A stretch of 64,000 nt of DNA from Hypholoma sublateritium FD-334 SS-4 (lineage: Eukaryota > Basidiomycota > Agaricomycetes > Agaricales > Strophariaceae). Shown here piece by piece: positions 45,930 through 57,038 of the stretch (within the stretch, counting starts at the first letter, position 1; every line of letters begins with the position of its first letter). The notes beneath the pieces were generated by a model, which saw only the letters and a program-made list of their open reading frames with translations, ran no database searches and was not told the DNA's origin. The DNA lies in assembly GCA_000827495.1 (NCBI GenBank), contig KN817572.1, positions 124,001 through 188,000 on the forward strand, in the 5' to 3' direction. The translations under genes and the position numbers were made by a program.

Positions 45930-48280
45930 ATGGACGACGACATCCACGGCCTGTCCCACCAGGACTGGTCCGCCATTTTCTCCGCCCCGCTCAACCCATC
46001 CGTCTTCCACGCCCTCGCCGCAAACGGCGTCCTCGGCACCCCCGACGCCCTCCACCACCGCCCCCCCGCCGCCCTCCCCCCGTCCCTCTGGATGTCCTCT
46101 TCGCACCAGCCCGCCCCCGTCGCCTACCACCCCCGCCACGACGACCTCGCGCCCCTCTCCCCCGCGTCCCCCACCACAGACTCCAAGTCGTCCCTCTTCA
46201 CCGACCTCTTCACCGACGATCTCTTCCCCGGGCCCCCCCTCTCCCCGCAGCCCACCAGCCCCTTCACCTCCCCCCGCGTCTCCGGCTCCCCGGTGCTCAA
46301 TTACTCCCCCGATCCCTCCGAAATAGACCCAGAGCAGCTCGCCCGCGAGGACCCCCTCGCCACCCAGGTCTGGAAGATGTACGCCCGCACAAAGGTCACC
46401 CTCCCCCATGCACAGCGCATGGAGAACATCACCTGGCGCATGATGGCCCTCGCCCTCAAGAAAAAGAAGGAGGACGAGGACGCAAAGCTCGCCGCACAAG
46501 TCCCAAAGCTCAAGCTCGAGCCCCCCGCAGACCTCATGCCCCCCGCAACGCCCGACGAGCGCGGCCGTCGCATCGACAAGGGCAAGGCAAAGGTCCGTGT
46601 CGTCGGCTTCGAGGCCATCAACGACACCCTCAACGAGTGAGCCATCTTATTTTTCCTCCACATCGCCTCGCTCATCTCCCCAGCCCCGCCCCAATGGACT
46701 GGCGGGCAATGAGCAGGTCCAGATCGCGCATATCCATGGACTGGAGACCCGCTAGCCGCTCCAGATCCCGTCCCCCAGAATCAACAACTAGCGCCACCAC
46801 GTTTGATCACCACGGTGCTCCCCCTTACGATCCTCATTTCGCTTTTCCCACAATCGACCGCGGCCCGATCAAGCCCATCCCACCCTCTAACGGCATTCCC
46901 ATTCCCGGGCCCTCTCTCCTTTCCGCTGGCCGCCGCAGCCCCCATCTCGATCACCAGCTCGGCGTCGTATACGAACACGACAACGTGCCCTACTTTGACG
47001 ACATCCAGCGCTACTCTTACGACTATAGCCCAAACGTCATCCCCTCCTCCCTCCCCACTCCAGGTATCCACGGCTACAATAGAGTTCCCGCTCCTGTCAA
47101 GCAACGCAACATCCGCACCAACAAACCGCGCCCAACCGGCGTAAAGCGCCCAGCCGATGCCATCCACTCTGACAGCTTTTTACGCGCAGATCCCATCCCA
47201 GACATGCCCACCAGCTCCTCTTTTCCCTCTTCCTCTTTCAATTTCTCTTTCCCTCCCTATGATGGCGTATTCGACGTCCCTACTAATCAGCAGTATTACC
47301 CCCGACACAATCGCCTCTATCACTCTACCTCTGCCTCACCTTCCACGGACGGTCTCTCGGCAGCACCTGCCGTTATGGCCGAGGGGTATGCTCAACTAAA
47401 TACCGTAACAGGCGCGGATGAGAACGTTCTTGATTATCGCCAGCTCATGGGACTCGTATACCCTAATATCGACAACACCTATACACATGTCGATCCGACC
47501 CAGATCTTGTCCGTCAACACATCCGGGCCATTCCCTCCCTTCCACACAAGCCCATCCAGCGAAGAATGGAACAATATCAATTCTAGCTCAAACGCCTCGC
47601 CAGAACCATACAACACTTCCAACGCATCAACGCCGCCTTCCACAGAAGGGCCCTCGACTTCATCTCGCACGCCGGCTCCGCGCAAGTTTATTTCTCTGCA
47701 GCAGGGCGCCCAGGACGTGCAGCGGAAACAGTCCCTCAACTCGCCTGTCGAGCACAAGTCGCCCGAAAGCACACCAGAGGAGGGCTCAAAGACCGAGGAC
47801 GACCAGACACCGACGCTGTGTACCAACTGCCAGACGACAAACACGCCACTCTGGAGACGAGATCCTGAAGGCCAGCCGCTTTGCAACGCATGTGGGCTGT
47901 TCTATGTAAGTTCAGTTTGATCCCATTAAAGAGCGCACTATAACCGTCTTTGACAGAAACTGCATGGCGTCGTGCGTCCGTTGTCGCTGAAAACGGATGT
48001 CATCAAGAAGAGGTGAGAGTTGCCCCACGACCAAGTGGCAGATGCTAAACTGTCGCGCAGGAACCGTGCTTCTGGGGCACCCAGCAACACTGCCCGGAAA
48101 GGGGCGTCGACGCTGCCCAAGCTCGCGTCGTCCACAACGCGGCCGCGCTCGCAGTCGAGCTCGCTGCTGACAAGAACGATGGTGCCCATGTCACGGCCAC
48201 CCAGCCTCGTGGCCCCTCCAGCCCCTGCTGGTCCAATCACGATAAAGCGCCAACGGCGGACGTCGGGACCCGACACTTGA
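45930..48280 (+). CDS. areA: AreA/NIT2-type nitrogen-regulatory GATA factor
   Basis: Global activator of genes for use of poor nitrogen sources. Exons 45930-46636, 46684-47905, 47957-48012 and 48061-48280 join in frame. The N-terminus is [20 protein letters not shown]; the AreA-family block reads [20 protein letters not shown] then [20 protein letters not shown]. After intron 1 comes a repeated signature [12 protein letters not shown] / [12 protein letters not shown]. The single zinc finger [29 protein letters not shown] then [20 protein letters not shown] is the 17-residue-loop IVa type, with two introns in or just after it. The stop is 48278-48280. The finger and its C-terminal basic arm are almost those of ascomycete AreA. 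The gene starts 116 bases after the peptidase stop. Confidence 0.95.
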
Positions 48281-48324
48281 TTTTTGACTTATAAACGGGA
48301 TACTGTTTTGTGTTGTTAGATTGT

Positions 48325-51300
48325 ATGATTTGTGTGACAAAAGCGTGAATTTAATAATTGTAAATAAAATTAAAAAAGGGTTGGACACTTACCATCACCT
48401 TGCATCCCCCAAACTGGCGCTCTTCTCCAGACAGCATCCCTCCCAGCGGCCCAATGCATCTCTCCAGCCCGTAGCATCCACCGACACCCGGCAGGCCCTC
48501 CATCGCAGGGTCTCGCGCACGGACCTCGACTTTGAGCAGGCCCTGCGCCAGGAAGGCACCTTTGTCTTCAAAGAGGGCATCGACGTCAACTCGCTCGGCG
48601 TCGACAACAGCCCGGCCAACAGGAGCATGGCGTCCCCGGCGTCGCGGGGCATCGCGCGGGTGGCGCTGCAGCCCGCCACCCCCACAATTGTCCCGCCGAC
48701 CCCCGGGCCCTCCACTTCCACGGCACCGACGGCATATGTCGCGGCGGCGCCCTCGCCCGCGTCGTCCTCGTACGACCTCGCTGCAGACGCGGACGACGCC
48801 GAGCGCCAGATGCACCGCCGCTCGATATACCGCTCGCCCGGCACGTCGAGCAGCCCCGACCTCGCGACGCTGCTGCGCCGCGCGCGCGAGCGCGGGGGCG
48901 CGGTCGCCGGCGGGAAGAAGGAGAAGGAGCGCGAGAAGGAGCGGCGGCGGGAGCCGCCGGGCGGGTACGAGCAGCAGACGCTGCGCCAGCCGACGGGGAC
49001 GTACTCGAGCGCGACACTCGTCGCCGCCCCGACGGCGTTTGGCGAGCGTGCCGAGCAGGAGCGCCCGAAGGAGGGCACGGTCAAGGTGCGTGCGGCGCTG
49101 CGGTGCCTTTTCGGTGTGCTCACGCTGTATGACAGGCGTCCAAGTCGTCCGTGCGCGCAAAGACGAGCGCGCTGTGGGGCAAGATGATGGGGCAGGGCAC
49201 GGCACGCGAGCGATCCGTGAGTTGCGCACATCTGTCCATCTGCGTGATGCTGATAGTGTATATCAGAAGACGGATGCGTCGATGCACCCCGCCTCGCAGA
49301 CTCTCATGAACGCTTTCGCACCTCCTGTACCCGCTATTCCCCCTGAGCACAGGAGCCCTGTGCACCCGTCGCCTATCGCCGACGTGTTTGGGACGACGAC
49401 GGTCACCGCCAAGCGGGCGCTGCCCGTGCGCAAGCCCCTGCCCGATATCATGACCCCCGACTCCAAACACAGCGATGACACGGACCGTTCCATCGTCTTT
49501 GTCGAGAAGCAGCGCTCGCCGCTTCCGCCTCTTCCTAATGAATCCCCGATGCCCATCACGCCCAAACGGCGGAGCAATAGCGTTAGCAATGACGCAAGTA
49601 TGCTGCCCCTGCTGCCCCTTTCCCTGACCTCCGCAGCACCTCCGGCGACCCCGGAAAACTCGCGTGCGAGAAAGGGCTCGGATGCCACATTTGGAGCGCT
49701 CTTGGATGTCTTCAAAGGTGAACTTTCAGTTCTAGACCTAGATCTACGCGATCCGTCCACGCCCCCTCGTCCAGTCTTGCAAACTGATTTATCTCCTCGT
49801 AATGATCGAGCAGAACATACGCCGACCTCACAGGAGTCCGCTGGCCAGGCGGCGATCGTGCCACCGCGCAGCTCTTCCCTGTCACTCAAGGCTCCCACTC
49901 CGCGGCACCCGCTGGCAGGCCACGTAGCAGACGCAAGGCAGCAGCCGAGCGGCCAGCTGCGATCGAACAGCGGGCCCACGAGCCTCGCGGCGCAGACGTA
50001 CCGCGACGGCGCGCGCCTGCGCGTGCAGCACCGCTCGACGGCGTCCAGCTCGGAGCCGTCCCTCGTCGCCGCAGCCGAACAGGCGGCGCTCCGCGACAAC
50101 GCGCTGGACTTTGACACGCTGCTCGCGCGCGGCGTCAAGTCGTCCGTCGTGCTCCGCCGCGGGTCCGAGCACGACCTCGTGTCGCCCGACTCGGCGCACT
50201 TTACGGCGTCGTCGTCGCCCACGCCGATCATCACGGGCGACGAGCAGCCCGAGGACCTGGAGACGCGCGGCAAGGAGCTCGCGACGCGCTGCTGGAACGA
50301 CAACGAGGACTTTTTGCCCAGGGAGAAGATCGCGGAGTGGCTTGGCGGGCAGTGAGTGTTCATTTCGTATGGGGGTGCTTTTTTTGAATGATGGGGCAGT
50401 GGTCCGGTCAACGGCGTGGCGCTGCGCCATTACATCGACTTTTTCGACTTTGCGGGGCTCAGGCTGGATTTGGCGTTCCGGTAAGTGGTCTTTGCTGCGG
50501 GTGCCTTTAGTGTTTGACTGGTGGCTGCAGGCGGCTTTGTGGCAAGCTGTTTCTCAAGGGCGAGACGCAGCAGGTGGATCGGATACTGGAACAGTTCAGT
50601 CGGCGGTACTGGGACTGTAACCCGGGAAGCGTGTATGGAAGTGCCAGTACGTTTTTTTCGCGCCTTTGCCGGTGGAAGCTAATGGATCAGACCTCGTGCA
50701 CGCCGTGTCGTACTCGCTCCTCCTGCTCAACACGGACCTCCATGTGGCCGACCTGCAGGCGCGCATGTCGCGCTCGCAGTTCGTGCGCAACACGATGGCC
50801 GCGATCCAAATGCAGCTCCAGGCGAGCCCCGACCCGAGCTCGAACCCGAGCCTCATCCCCGCGGCGCACCTGTCGAGCTCGGACCTCACGTACGACGACT
50901 GCAGCAGCGTGCGCGGCGCCGCGTCGGACGAGACGGACATGCGCACGCTGACGCGCTCGAAGCGCAGCAACAGCACCGCAAGCTGGCACAGCGTGTCCAT
51001 CCCCGATGCGCTGTCGCCCGCGTCGAGCCAGCTCGGTGCGGGCCCGTCGAACGGGAGCTCGCAGTCGGTGCACTCGCCGTCCGAGATGGGGACGCCGGGG
51101 CGTCCGGGAACGGCGCATGGGCGCGCGTGGGAGGTGGACATGGAGGCGTTGCTCAAGGTGGGTGCCCAATGGCTGTGAAGAACGCGCGTGCTGATGATTT
51201 GCTCCAGGACATGTACGGCGCGATCAAGCACCAGCAGATCCTGCAGCCGCTCACGGCGAGCGTCACGCGCTCGTCGGTGTCGTCGCTGAGCCCCGGCGGT

Positions 51301-52942
51301 GGTGCGGGGATGATGCGCAATCGGAGCCTCCGCGCTCAACCGGACCGCCTCACGACGCTGAAGCGCGGCAGTATCCGCGGGCTGCAGTCGATCCTGAGCG
51401 TGCAGTCGGGCGCGAGCCCGTACAGTAGCAATAGCAGCATCGACGGACGCGTCAGCCCGTCGCCGAGTTTTGCGACTTCCACACACGAGGTGCGTAGTTT
51501 GTGTTTTTTCTTTGGGTGTGTGCTGATTGAATGCGCAGGCGCTGTACGGCTCGAGCTCGTCGTTCCTCAACCCGGCGCTAGGCTTTGCGTCGAATCTGTC
51601 GCACACGATTATCCGGGAGGCGCAGGAGGACGACGACCAGAGCGTACAGAGCGAGGACTCGGAATCGACGACGATCAGCATCTCGGACGAGGAGCTCGCG
51701 CTGCTCGGCGCGCCGTGGGCAAAGGAGGGCATGCTCTGCCGCAAGCAGTACTGGGAGTCGGTCGGCAAGCGCGCAAAGGACAAGGCCTGGCTGGACGTGT
51801 TTGTCGTCATCCAGAAGGGCGAGCTGAATATGTTTACATTCGGCGACCACACGTCGGGCAAGTCGGGCACCTTTGGAGGAGGCAATTGGCTGGTGCGTGC
51901 TTCCCCGGGGGTTGTCGTCGTCATGACCTTATGTTTTCTAGGCTAACGCGCAACCTGTTGGGACGATCAACCTCGCGCACTCGCTGGCGCATGCGTTGCC
52001 GCCCCCGGGTTACCACAAGCGGCCGCATTGCATGGTGCTGACTATGGCCAGCCGAGGGGTGTACTTTTTCCAGGCGGGAACGGAGGAGCTCGTCAACGAA
52101 TGGGTGTCGACGTGCAATTACTGGGCCGCGCGGACCAGCAAGGAGCCGCTTGCCGGCGGCGTCTCCAACATGGAGTACGGCTGGAACAGGGTGGCGGACG
52201 TGTACGGCGACGACGGTGGCGCGTCGCAGGCCGACCTGCAGCGCGACGACTACCCGGACACGATCAGCGTGCGGAGCGGGAAGAGCTCGCGGAGCAAGTA
52301 CGGGTGGCGCGATGGGAATGGCACACTCCGCGGGACTTACTCTTCGCCGCGGGGGGACAAGACGTACGTTAACGACTGGAAGGCGCCGTTGCCGCCGTCG
52401 GTGGCGAGTGTACATGACGAGGAGACGCAGCTTGATGCACTGAGGAAGCATGTCGCGTCGCTCAAGCAAGACTTGGAGGTGCACAACGAGCTTCGTGGGC
52501 CGATGGCTGCATTAGTAGGTTTATTTTTGCTTGATCGACCTGTCGGGCCCTGACTCTGCTTCTAGTATCACCCACGGACTGCGAATGCTATGAAGGCTCA
52601 GAGCAATTGGGAAGAAAAGTCGCAGTATCTGCTGCGGGAGATTGTGAAATACGATCTATATATTGACTCGCTGCAAGCAGCGATATCCTTGCGGCTAAAG
52701 AAGCGAGGAGAAAAAGGTGTGTTCCTTGTCTCCATATCTTTGCGACTAAACTTAACTCTCCGAAAGCCCTGGAACACGCGCTCAGCCGTGCAAACCCAGT
52801 AGACGACCCCACTACGGGCGGCAAAGGATTTGGCCTCCAAGAGTCGATCTCTGAAGAGGTTGAGCCAACAACGCCCAATGCACACAACCAGTTCCCTCAC
52901 CGCAGGGAGATGGCCGAGGCCGACGACGACGCTGACGACTGA
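48325..52942 (+). CDS. Sec7-PH ARF guanine-nucleotide exchange factor (Syt1-like)
   Basis: Activates ARF/ARL GTPases in vesicle traffic. A long disordered half (RRVSRTDLDFEQALRQEGTF, then Pro/Ser-rich) precedes the Sec7 domain: LATRCWNDNEDFLPREKIAE, VALRHYIDFFDFAGLRLDLA, LFLKGETQQVDRILEQFSRR (catalytic Glu kept) and HAVSYSLLLLNTDLHVADLQ. A Ser-rich linker leads to SFLNPALGFASNLSHT, then the PH domain: WAKEGMLCRKQYWESVGKRA, KAWLDVFVVIQKGELNMFTF and LTMASRGVYFFQAGTEELVN. A final coiled coil (LREIVKYDLYIDSLQAAI) ends in EADDDADD. The 5' end is uncertain: the open frame has no ATG until residue RSM near 48627. One option is ATG 48325 with an intron 48346-48433. Either way it begins almost at the areA 3' end. 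Confidence 0.85.
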
Positions 52943-53892
52943 CCCAAGATTCGTTTTGTAATGATATATCTGCCCTGACCCCGGAAGGATCTTGCTATGC
53001 GGTACACTCATACCTTAATCATTTACCTGCTTTATTAAATCTGTCATAGCCCATGTTCTTCTATCTTTCCTCTGTTTCTTTCCGGGCAAATCTGTATATT
53101 TTCCGTTGGTACTCGTCGATCGCACAGGCTGTCAAAAGGTTTTGGTACACTTCGAGCTGGCTCAGAGAAACAATCAATAGTAGATTTCCATCTGTGTCCC
53201 CGCATACAGATCTAATTCACGGCCACCCGACATAAAAGCCAGAACATTTTCGGTGTGCATCCTTCAACCAATGGAGTACGTTAAGCGAGGCCCGCAATCT
53301 CGAAACTGACACAAGGTGTGTATATCAAAAAAATTACTCTAGGATTGTTCTGACATGGGACTAGCGAAGACCATGCTAAATTCAGGAATTGGGTTTAGAA
53401 GATACCAAAAAAAACGGACTAATAAATGACATTAGATCAGTCCCCTCCAATATCTCTGGAAACGAGGAAGCTCTTCGTCAGGTTCGACAGGTTCAAGTTC
53501 GACAGTACGGAAATGAGGGAACAGCAGAGCCCACCGGGCTAGTATGGACCTGTTCCGACTGCTGTGAAGGGACTTTGCTTTTGAACCAGCAGCTTTTCCC
53601 CCGTCGCGTGATAGTCCTGCGCTATGGTTGCGGTTGGCCGCCGCACGCCGTGAGCTAACGATTCGCTGCGTGGAAAACATATTAGCAGGAAGGCTTCTGG
53701 ACAGAGAAGACTGAGCTTACTTACCCGTGTTTTCCGACTACTAATTGTAAGATGGCGCCAGCTGTTATTTGGGCTGACGGCAGATTTGGCTGAAAACGAG
53801 GCGGTAGACATGGGACATTCATCTCTCCCTTCCGCTAGCATAGGAATGTCACTGATCCCGAGTGTTACCTAGACCGAGCTGTAGGACATTTG
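52943..53892. other. Gene-free stretch
   Basis: 950 bases after the Sec7 gene with only short unsupported frames on both strands. Base composition drops back to moderate GC here, marking the edge of the GC-rich block. Confidence 0.45.
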
Positions 53893-54147
53893 TTATCGAA
53901 AATGAGTAGTGTTTCGCACATAATATTCCCAACGCGGATTACAACTGGCGTAGTCGAGGTATTCGGGTTCGAGGCTGTCAAAGTTGGGTGTGTCCTGGAA
54001 AATAATATACGTTAAAGTGATATCGAACGCAGTGTGAGGGGAAAGTAATACCAGAGGGATGGCTTGACGCCGGTCTGCTTGAACAAAAGCGAGCATGAAA
54101 CTGATACACAGTGCCGTTGACGCGAGAAAATTTAGTAGGCGAGCCAT
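53893..54147 (-). CDS. Small secreted protein candidate
   Basis: ATG 54147 starts MARLLNFLASTALCISFMLA with FVQADRRQAIPL next: a textbook signal peptide with probable cleavage after VQA. A GT/AG intron (about 54051-53993) joins in phase to DTPNFDSLEPEYLDYASCNP, then RWEYYVRNTTHFR and stop. The mature product would be only about 40 residues, with a single Cys and one N-glycosylation site (NTT). No family recognised. A short secreted orphan next to a GH76 gene and a HET gene fits an accessory region. It lacks a CaaX end, so it is not a mating pheromone. Confidence 0.55.
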   Translation of the reverse strand: MARLLNFLASTALCISFMLAFVQADRRQAIPLVLLSPHTAFDITLTYIIFQDTPNFDSLEPEYLDYASCNPRWEYYVRNTTHFR

Positions 54148-54998
54148 ATCGTTTGGTGGGTGATTCGACGGAAGTTACTTAGTCCTCGCTGTGCGCAGGA
54201 TAATTTATGTATAACGACTCACGAGATCCCTACTCAAATCCCGTGGTACGGCTATAAGTTAGCTGAGCGCCTGATGTTTATTTTTAGATTCAAAGGTTAT
54301 TTTTAGAACTGGTCTCTTACCAAAGTAGTAGACCTCTCAGATATGTATAAGCTGCAAAAATCGTCGACTGGCTCTTATTCTGGAAAGATAAAGTAGGCCA
54401 AAATAATTTCATGTGAAATAATCTAGAAACATGCAACTCACTGGGCTCAGGCAACACGGCCAATTGATGCCAACTTCAGGTGATTATTATCTTTGCCTTC
54501 CTTTGAAAGCACAGGTATGCGATAGAGTCAAGCCCTAGCAACTCATCTAATGCGCTGCTCTTTTCTGCATAAAATTGCATTGGTTTTGCATTGACTTGAG
54601 GTGCAGTAATACTACATCTACGCATACAAAGCGACGCGGGTTTTGGCCTGACCGGGACAACTTGTTGAGTATAAGTTTGAAATCCGTGTAAGCCTCCCCT
54701 CAGGCTTCCACTGCCAGATAGGTGGGCCAGATGCAAAGAAAAGTTAACTACCACGGCGACCGTGCAGAGCACGTATACACTGCACCGTACGGAACACAGA
54801 TTCCCTGCTAGGATCAATAAAGATTGATGATTATCTTGCAGGACACAATGCCCAAGAGCGTCAGCATTCAGAAAAGTATTGAAGCACCGCCAATTTCATT
54901 GTACTATATCACGTATAATTTATGTACTACAAACTGTGCACGTCTGCGCTCAGGGCGAAGATCAAGAAAGAGGAAGCAATGCCAAATTTTACGATTAA
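54148..54998. other. Gene-free stretch
   Basis: 851 bases with only a non-ATG frame on the minus strand (54476-54817), which I do not support. AT-rich; must include the promoter of the small secreted protein and the GH76 3' flank. Confidence 0.4.
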
Positions 54999-56721
54999 TT
55001 AGCAAGGTCCATACTTGGCGGCAGAAACGTGTGCTGCCAGTCCGCTGGCGCTGGTCTTGGGTGTGAAAATAGATCCACCCTTGGATATGTCTATCAGTCT
55101 CAAATAACGAGAAAAATGGTGGAGCGGCGTTACCTGGTTTGGCGCGTACCATACGGAGCCTACGTCGTCACTGGCATCTGTACCGAAATGGAATACTGCA
55201 GACTCCTGCGATCCAAGGAAGCCACTGTATTTGGCCACCCGCGAGGAACCGGCCATGTCGAGGTAGTATTGGAGGTGCTTGGTCCAAACGCCCTACGGGT
55301 CAATCATATTAGTACAGCATCGGGCAATGAAATAGCTGTGAAACCAACTTTGAAAATTTGCTTGATGGAACGTTCTTTGTCAGGGTTTGATGAAATGAAG
55401 TGGGAATTTAGGCTTACCTGATCCGCATCACAGACTGACCCGCCAGCAAGCGCGTCGTCGCACGATTCCTTTAGAATGCTGGTGCCGGCGGTGAGAAGTG
55501 CGACTGTGGCGTCGAGTGTAATTTCCGCCTGGTCGAGAAGCGTGCTATCGCCTGTGGCGACGAAGAGCGCGGCTAACCCAGAAGCGATGACGCCCTAAAA
55601 GTTTATGTAAGTCATTGCAATGCTCTAGAAACGAGAAGGGATTTGCCTGGTTGTACGTCCATGTCGTCTGATGTGCCAGAGTTAGTGGGAAGATTTAAAA
55701 GCCTTGAGAAAGCGAATGACGTACTTCGCCGTTGTTTTGGCAGGTGCTGCTGTCGAGTCCATCGTTAAAGAGGCCCTGCGAGTTTCGCATTCCAGAGGCC
55801 GAGACTGGTTTAAGATAATCAAAGCGTCAACGCAAATGGAATCCAATCAATATGATTTGACGTACTCCATGCCCATGCCTGACGTAAATTGTCAGTGTGG
55901 AAACCAACACAGAAGATCTTAGGGCATAATACTCACTTTCTGCGCGTTTGCGAGATAGGTAGGGTTACCATTTCTAAGGAAGCCTGACGCAGAGAGGAGC
56001 AAAAACAGCTCGTTGGTAATTGCGTTCTTGTACGTGTGAGCAGTCGACCACCATACGCCGCCGCCGCAAGTATCGTCCCATTGGCCTGCGATGATGTTAT
56101 AGATTTCGCTTGCCGCATTCTGCAGGTATTTCATGAGAAATTGTACAACGGAGTATGGGTGTAGCTCACCAAGAACGCAGTATTAGACAGGCCTCGGTTG
56201 GCTTTGTAGTCCGCCATCTTCCACAGAGAGAGTACGACCCACTACAATGATATATGAGGGGAATTTACATGCTGAGAAGCTGCAGGCAGACGCACCCCAG
56301 CATCGTCGTTACTTCCGCCAAGGAGACTCGCCCAGTTGGTGTTTGGGTTGTTAGCTGACTGCCCGATGAATGATTCGTCTGCGACGGAGGCGAATTGGTC
56401 GGTCCCGGTCGCCAGCATGAGGTTGTGCAAATCCTCGAGTGTGTTCTAGATTCTTGTCAGAGTCTTTTTTCTATACAGCGTGCTATGTGGCGTACAGCGT
56501 CTGTCCACAGAGACCCTCCATTGTATTGGCCGTTCCCAGTGTTGAAGTATTCCGACTGGAGGCGTTCAGCGACACCCTGGAAAAGACGCTTGAGTATTTT
56601 CCCGATTATTAGAGAGGGGGTGAAATACAAGAGCAATGTTCAGGGTTGCTTGACATTGCTGAGCGGAAACCAGAGTGACAGCACAGGCGATTGAAACAAA
56701 GAGGGATTTACAGGAAGGCAT
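54999..56721 (-). CDS. GH76 family alpha-1,6-mannanase-like secreted enzyme
   Basis: Endo-acting mannan hydrolase or transglycosylase family (bacterial Aman6, fungal Dcw1/Dfg5). ATG 56721 opens a signal peptide MPSCKSLFVSIACAVTLVSA. Exons then read GVAERLQSEYFNTGNGQYNG, HNLMLATGTDQFASVADESF, NTNWASLLGGSNDDAG (paired Asp, the expected catalytic residues), QWVVLSLWKMADYKANRGLS, IYNIIAGQWDDTCGGGVWWS, KNAITNELFLLLSASGFLR, ETTWTYNQGVIASGLAALF, DVGSVWYAPNQGGSIFTPKT and the end SGLAAHVSAAKYGPC at 54999. About ten short introns. No GPI-anchor tail is seen, so it is probably freely secreted, unlike the wall-anchored yeast Dcw1/Dfg5. Confidence 0.9.
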
Positions 56722-57038
56722 GGCGTGTGGGTCGTGCAGAGGAACCCATTTTGCGAAGCCTTATATGCAGAACTATGGCCATCTGACAGGTTTATGGCTC
56801 GGTGTTTTGCTTGAAACAACTTCGAATTCGTCGTATAAAAAGAAAAGAAACGGAGTAGTCAAGGGGTGCGCATGGGTTGGATCATATGTGGTCATTATTA
56901 TTATCCCTGTAAGTTATTTTTAGTAACGGCGTCACTTGTTATGGTATTTACCCAGCGCGCACAAGGCTAGTTCGGATCGATGAACAGCATCACAGTCATT
57001 TCGCAAATCAGAGGCCTTTCGATCAGACAGAGAGAAAG
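56722..57038. other. Divergent promoter region (GH76 / HET gene)
   Basis: 317 bases between divergent starts. It includes ATATGTGGTCATTATTATTATCCC and no coding signal. Confidence 0.4.

Noticed and set aside
44511..46039. Minus-strand frames opposite signal peptide peptidase
   Set aside because: Composition-driven (Pro/His/Arg-rich) and antisense to exons with all SPP active-site motifs.
45698..47920. A 740-codon plus-strand open frame across SPP and areA
   Set aside because: Only its right part is the real second exon of areA; the left part is out of frame with SPP and areA exon 1 and is Arg/Pro-rich as expected of GC-rich shadow frames.
48321..48324. Start of the Sec7 open frame at 48321
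   Set aside because: The codon there is TTG; eukaryotic initiation at TTG is unlikely, so an ATG-based model at 48325 was preferred with low confidence.
49263..51924. Long minus-strand frames (about 380 and 440 codons) opposite the Sec7 gene
   Set aside because: They are antisense to exons with clear Sec7 and PH motifs; lack of stops follows from GC-rich codons.
53893..54147. Mating pheromone precursor
   Set aside because: No C-terminal CaaX prenylation signal; has a secretory signal peptide instead.
54476..54817. Minus-strand frame with hydrophobic start
   Set aside because: Begins with TTG rather than ATG and has no family signal.
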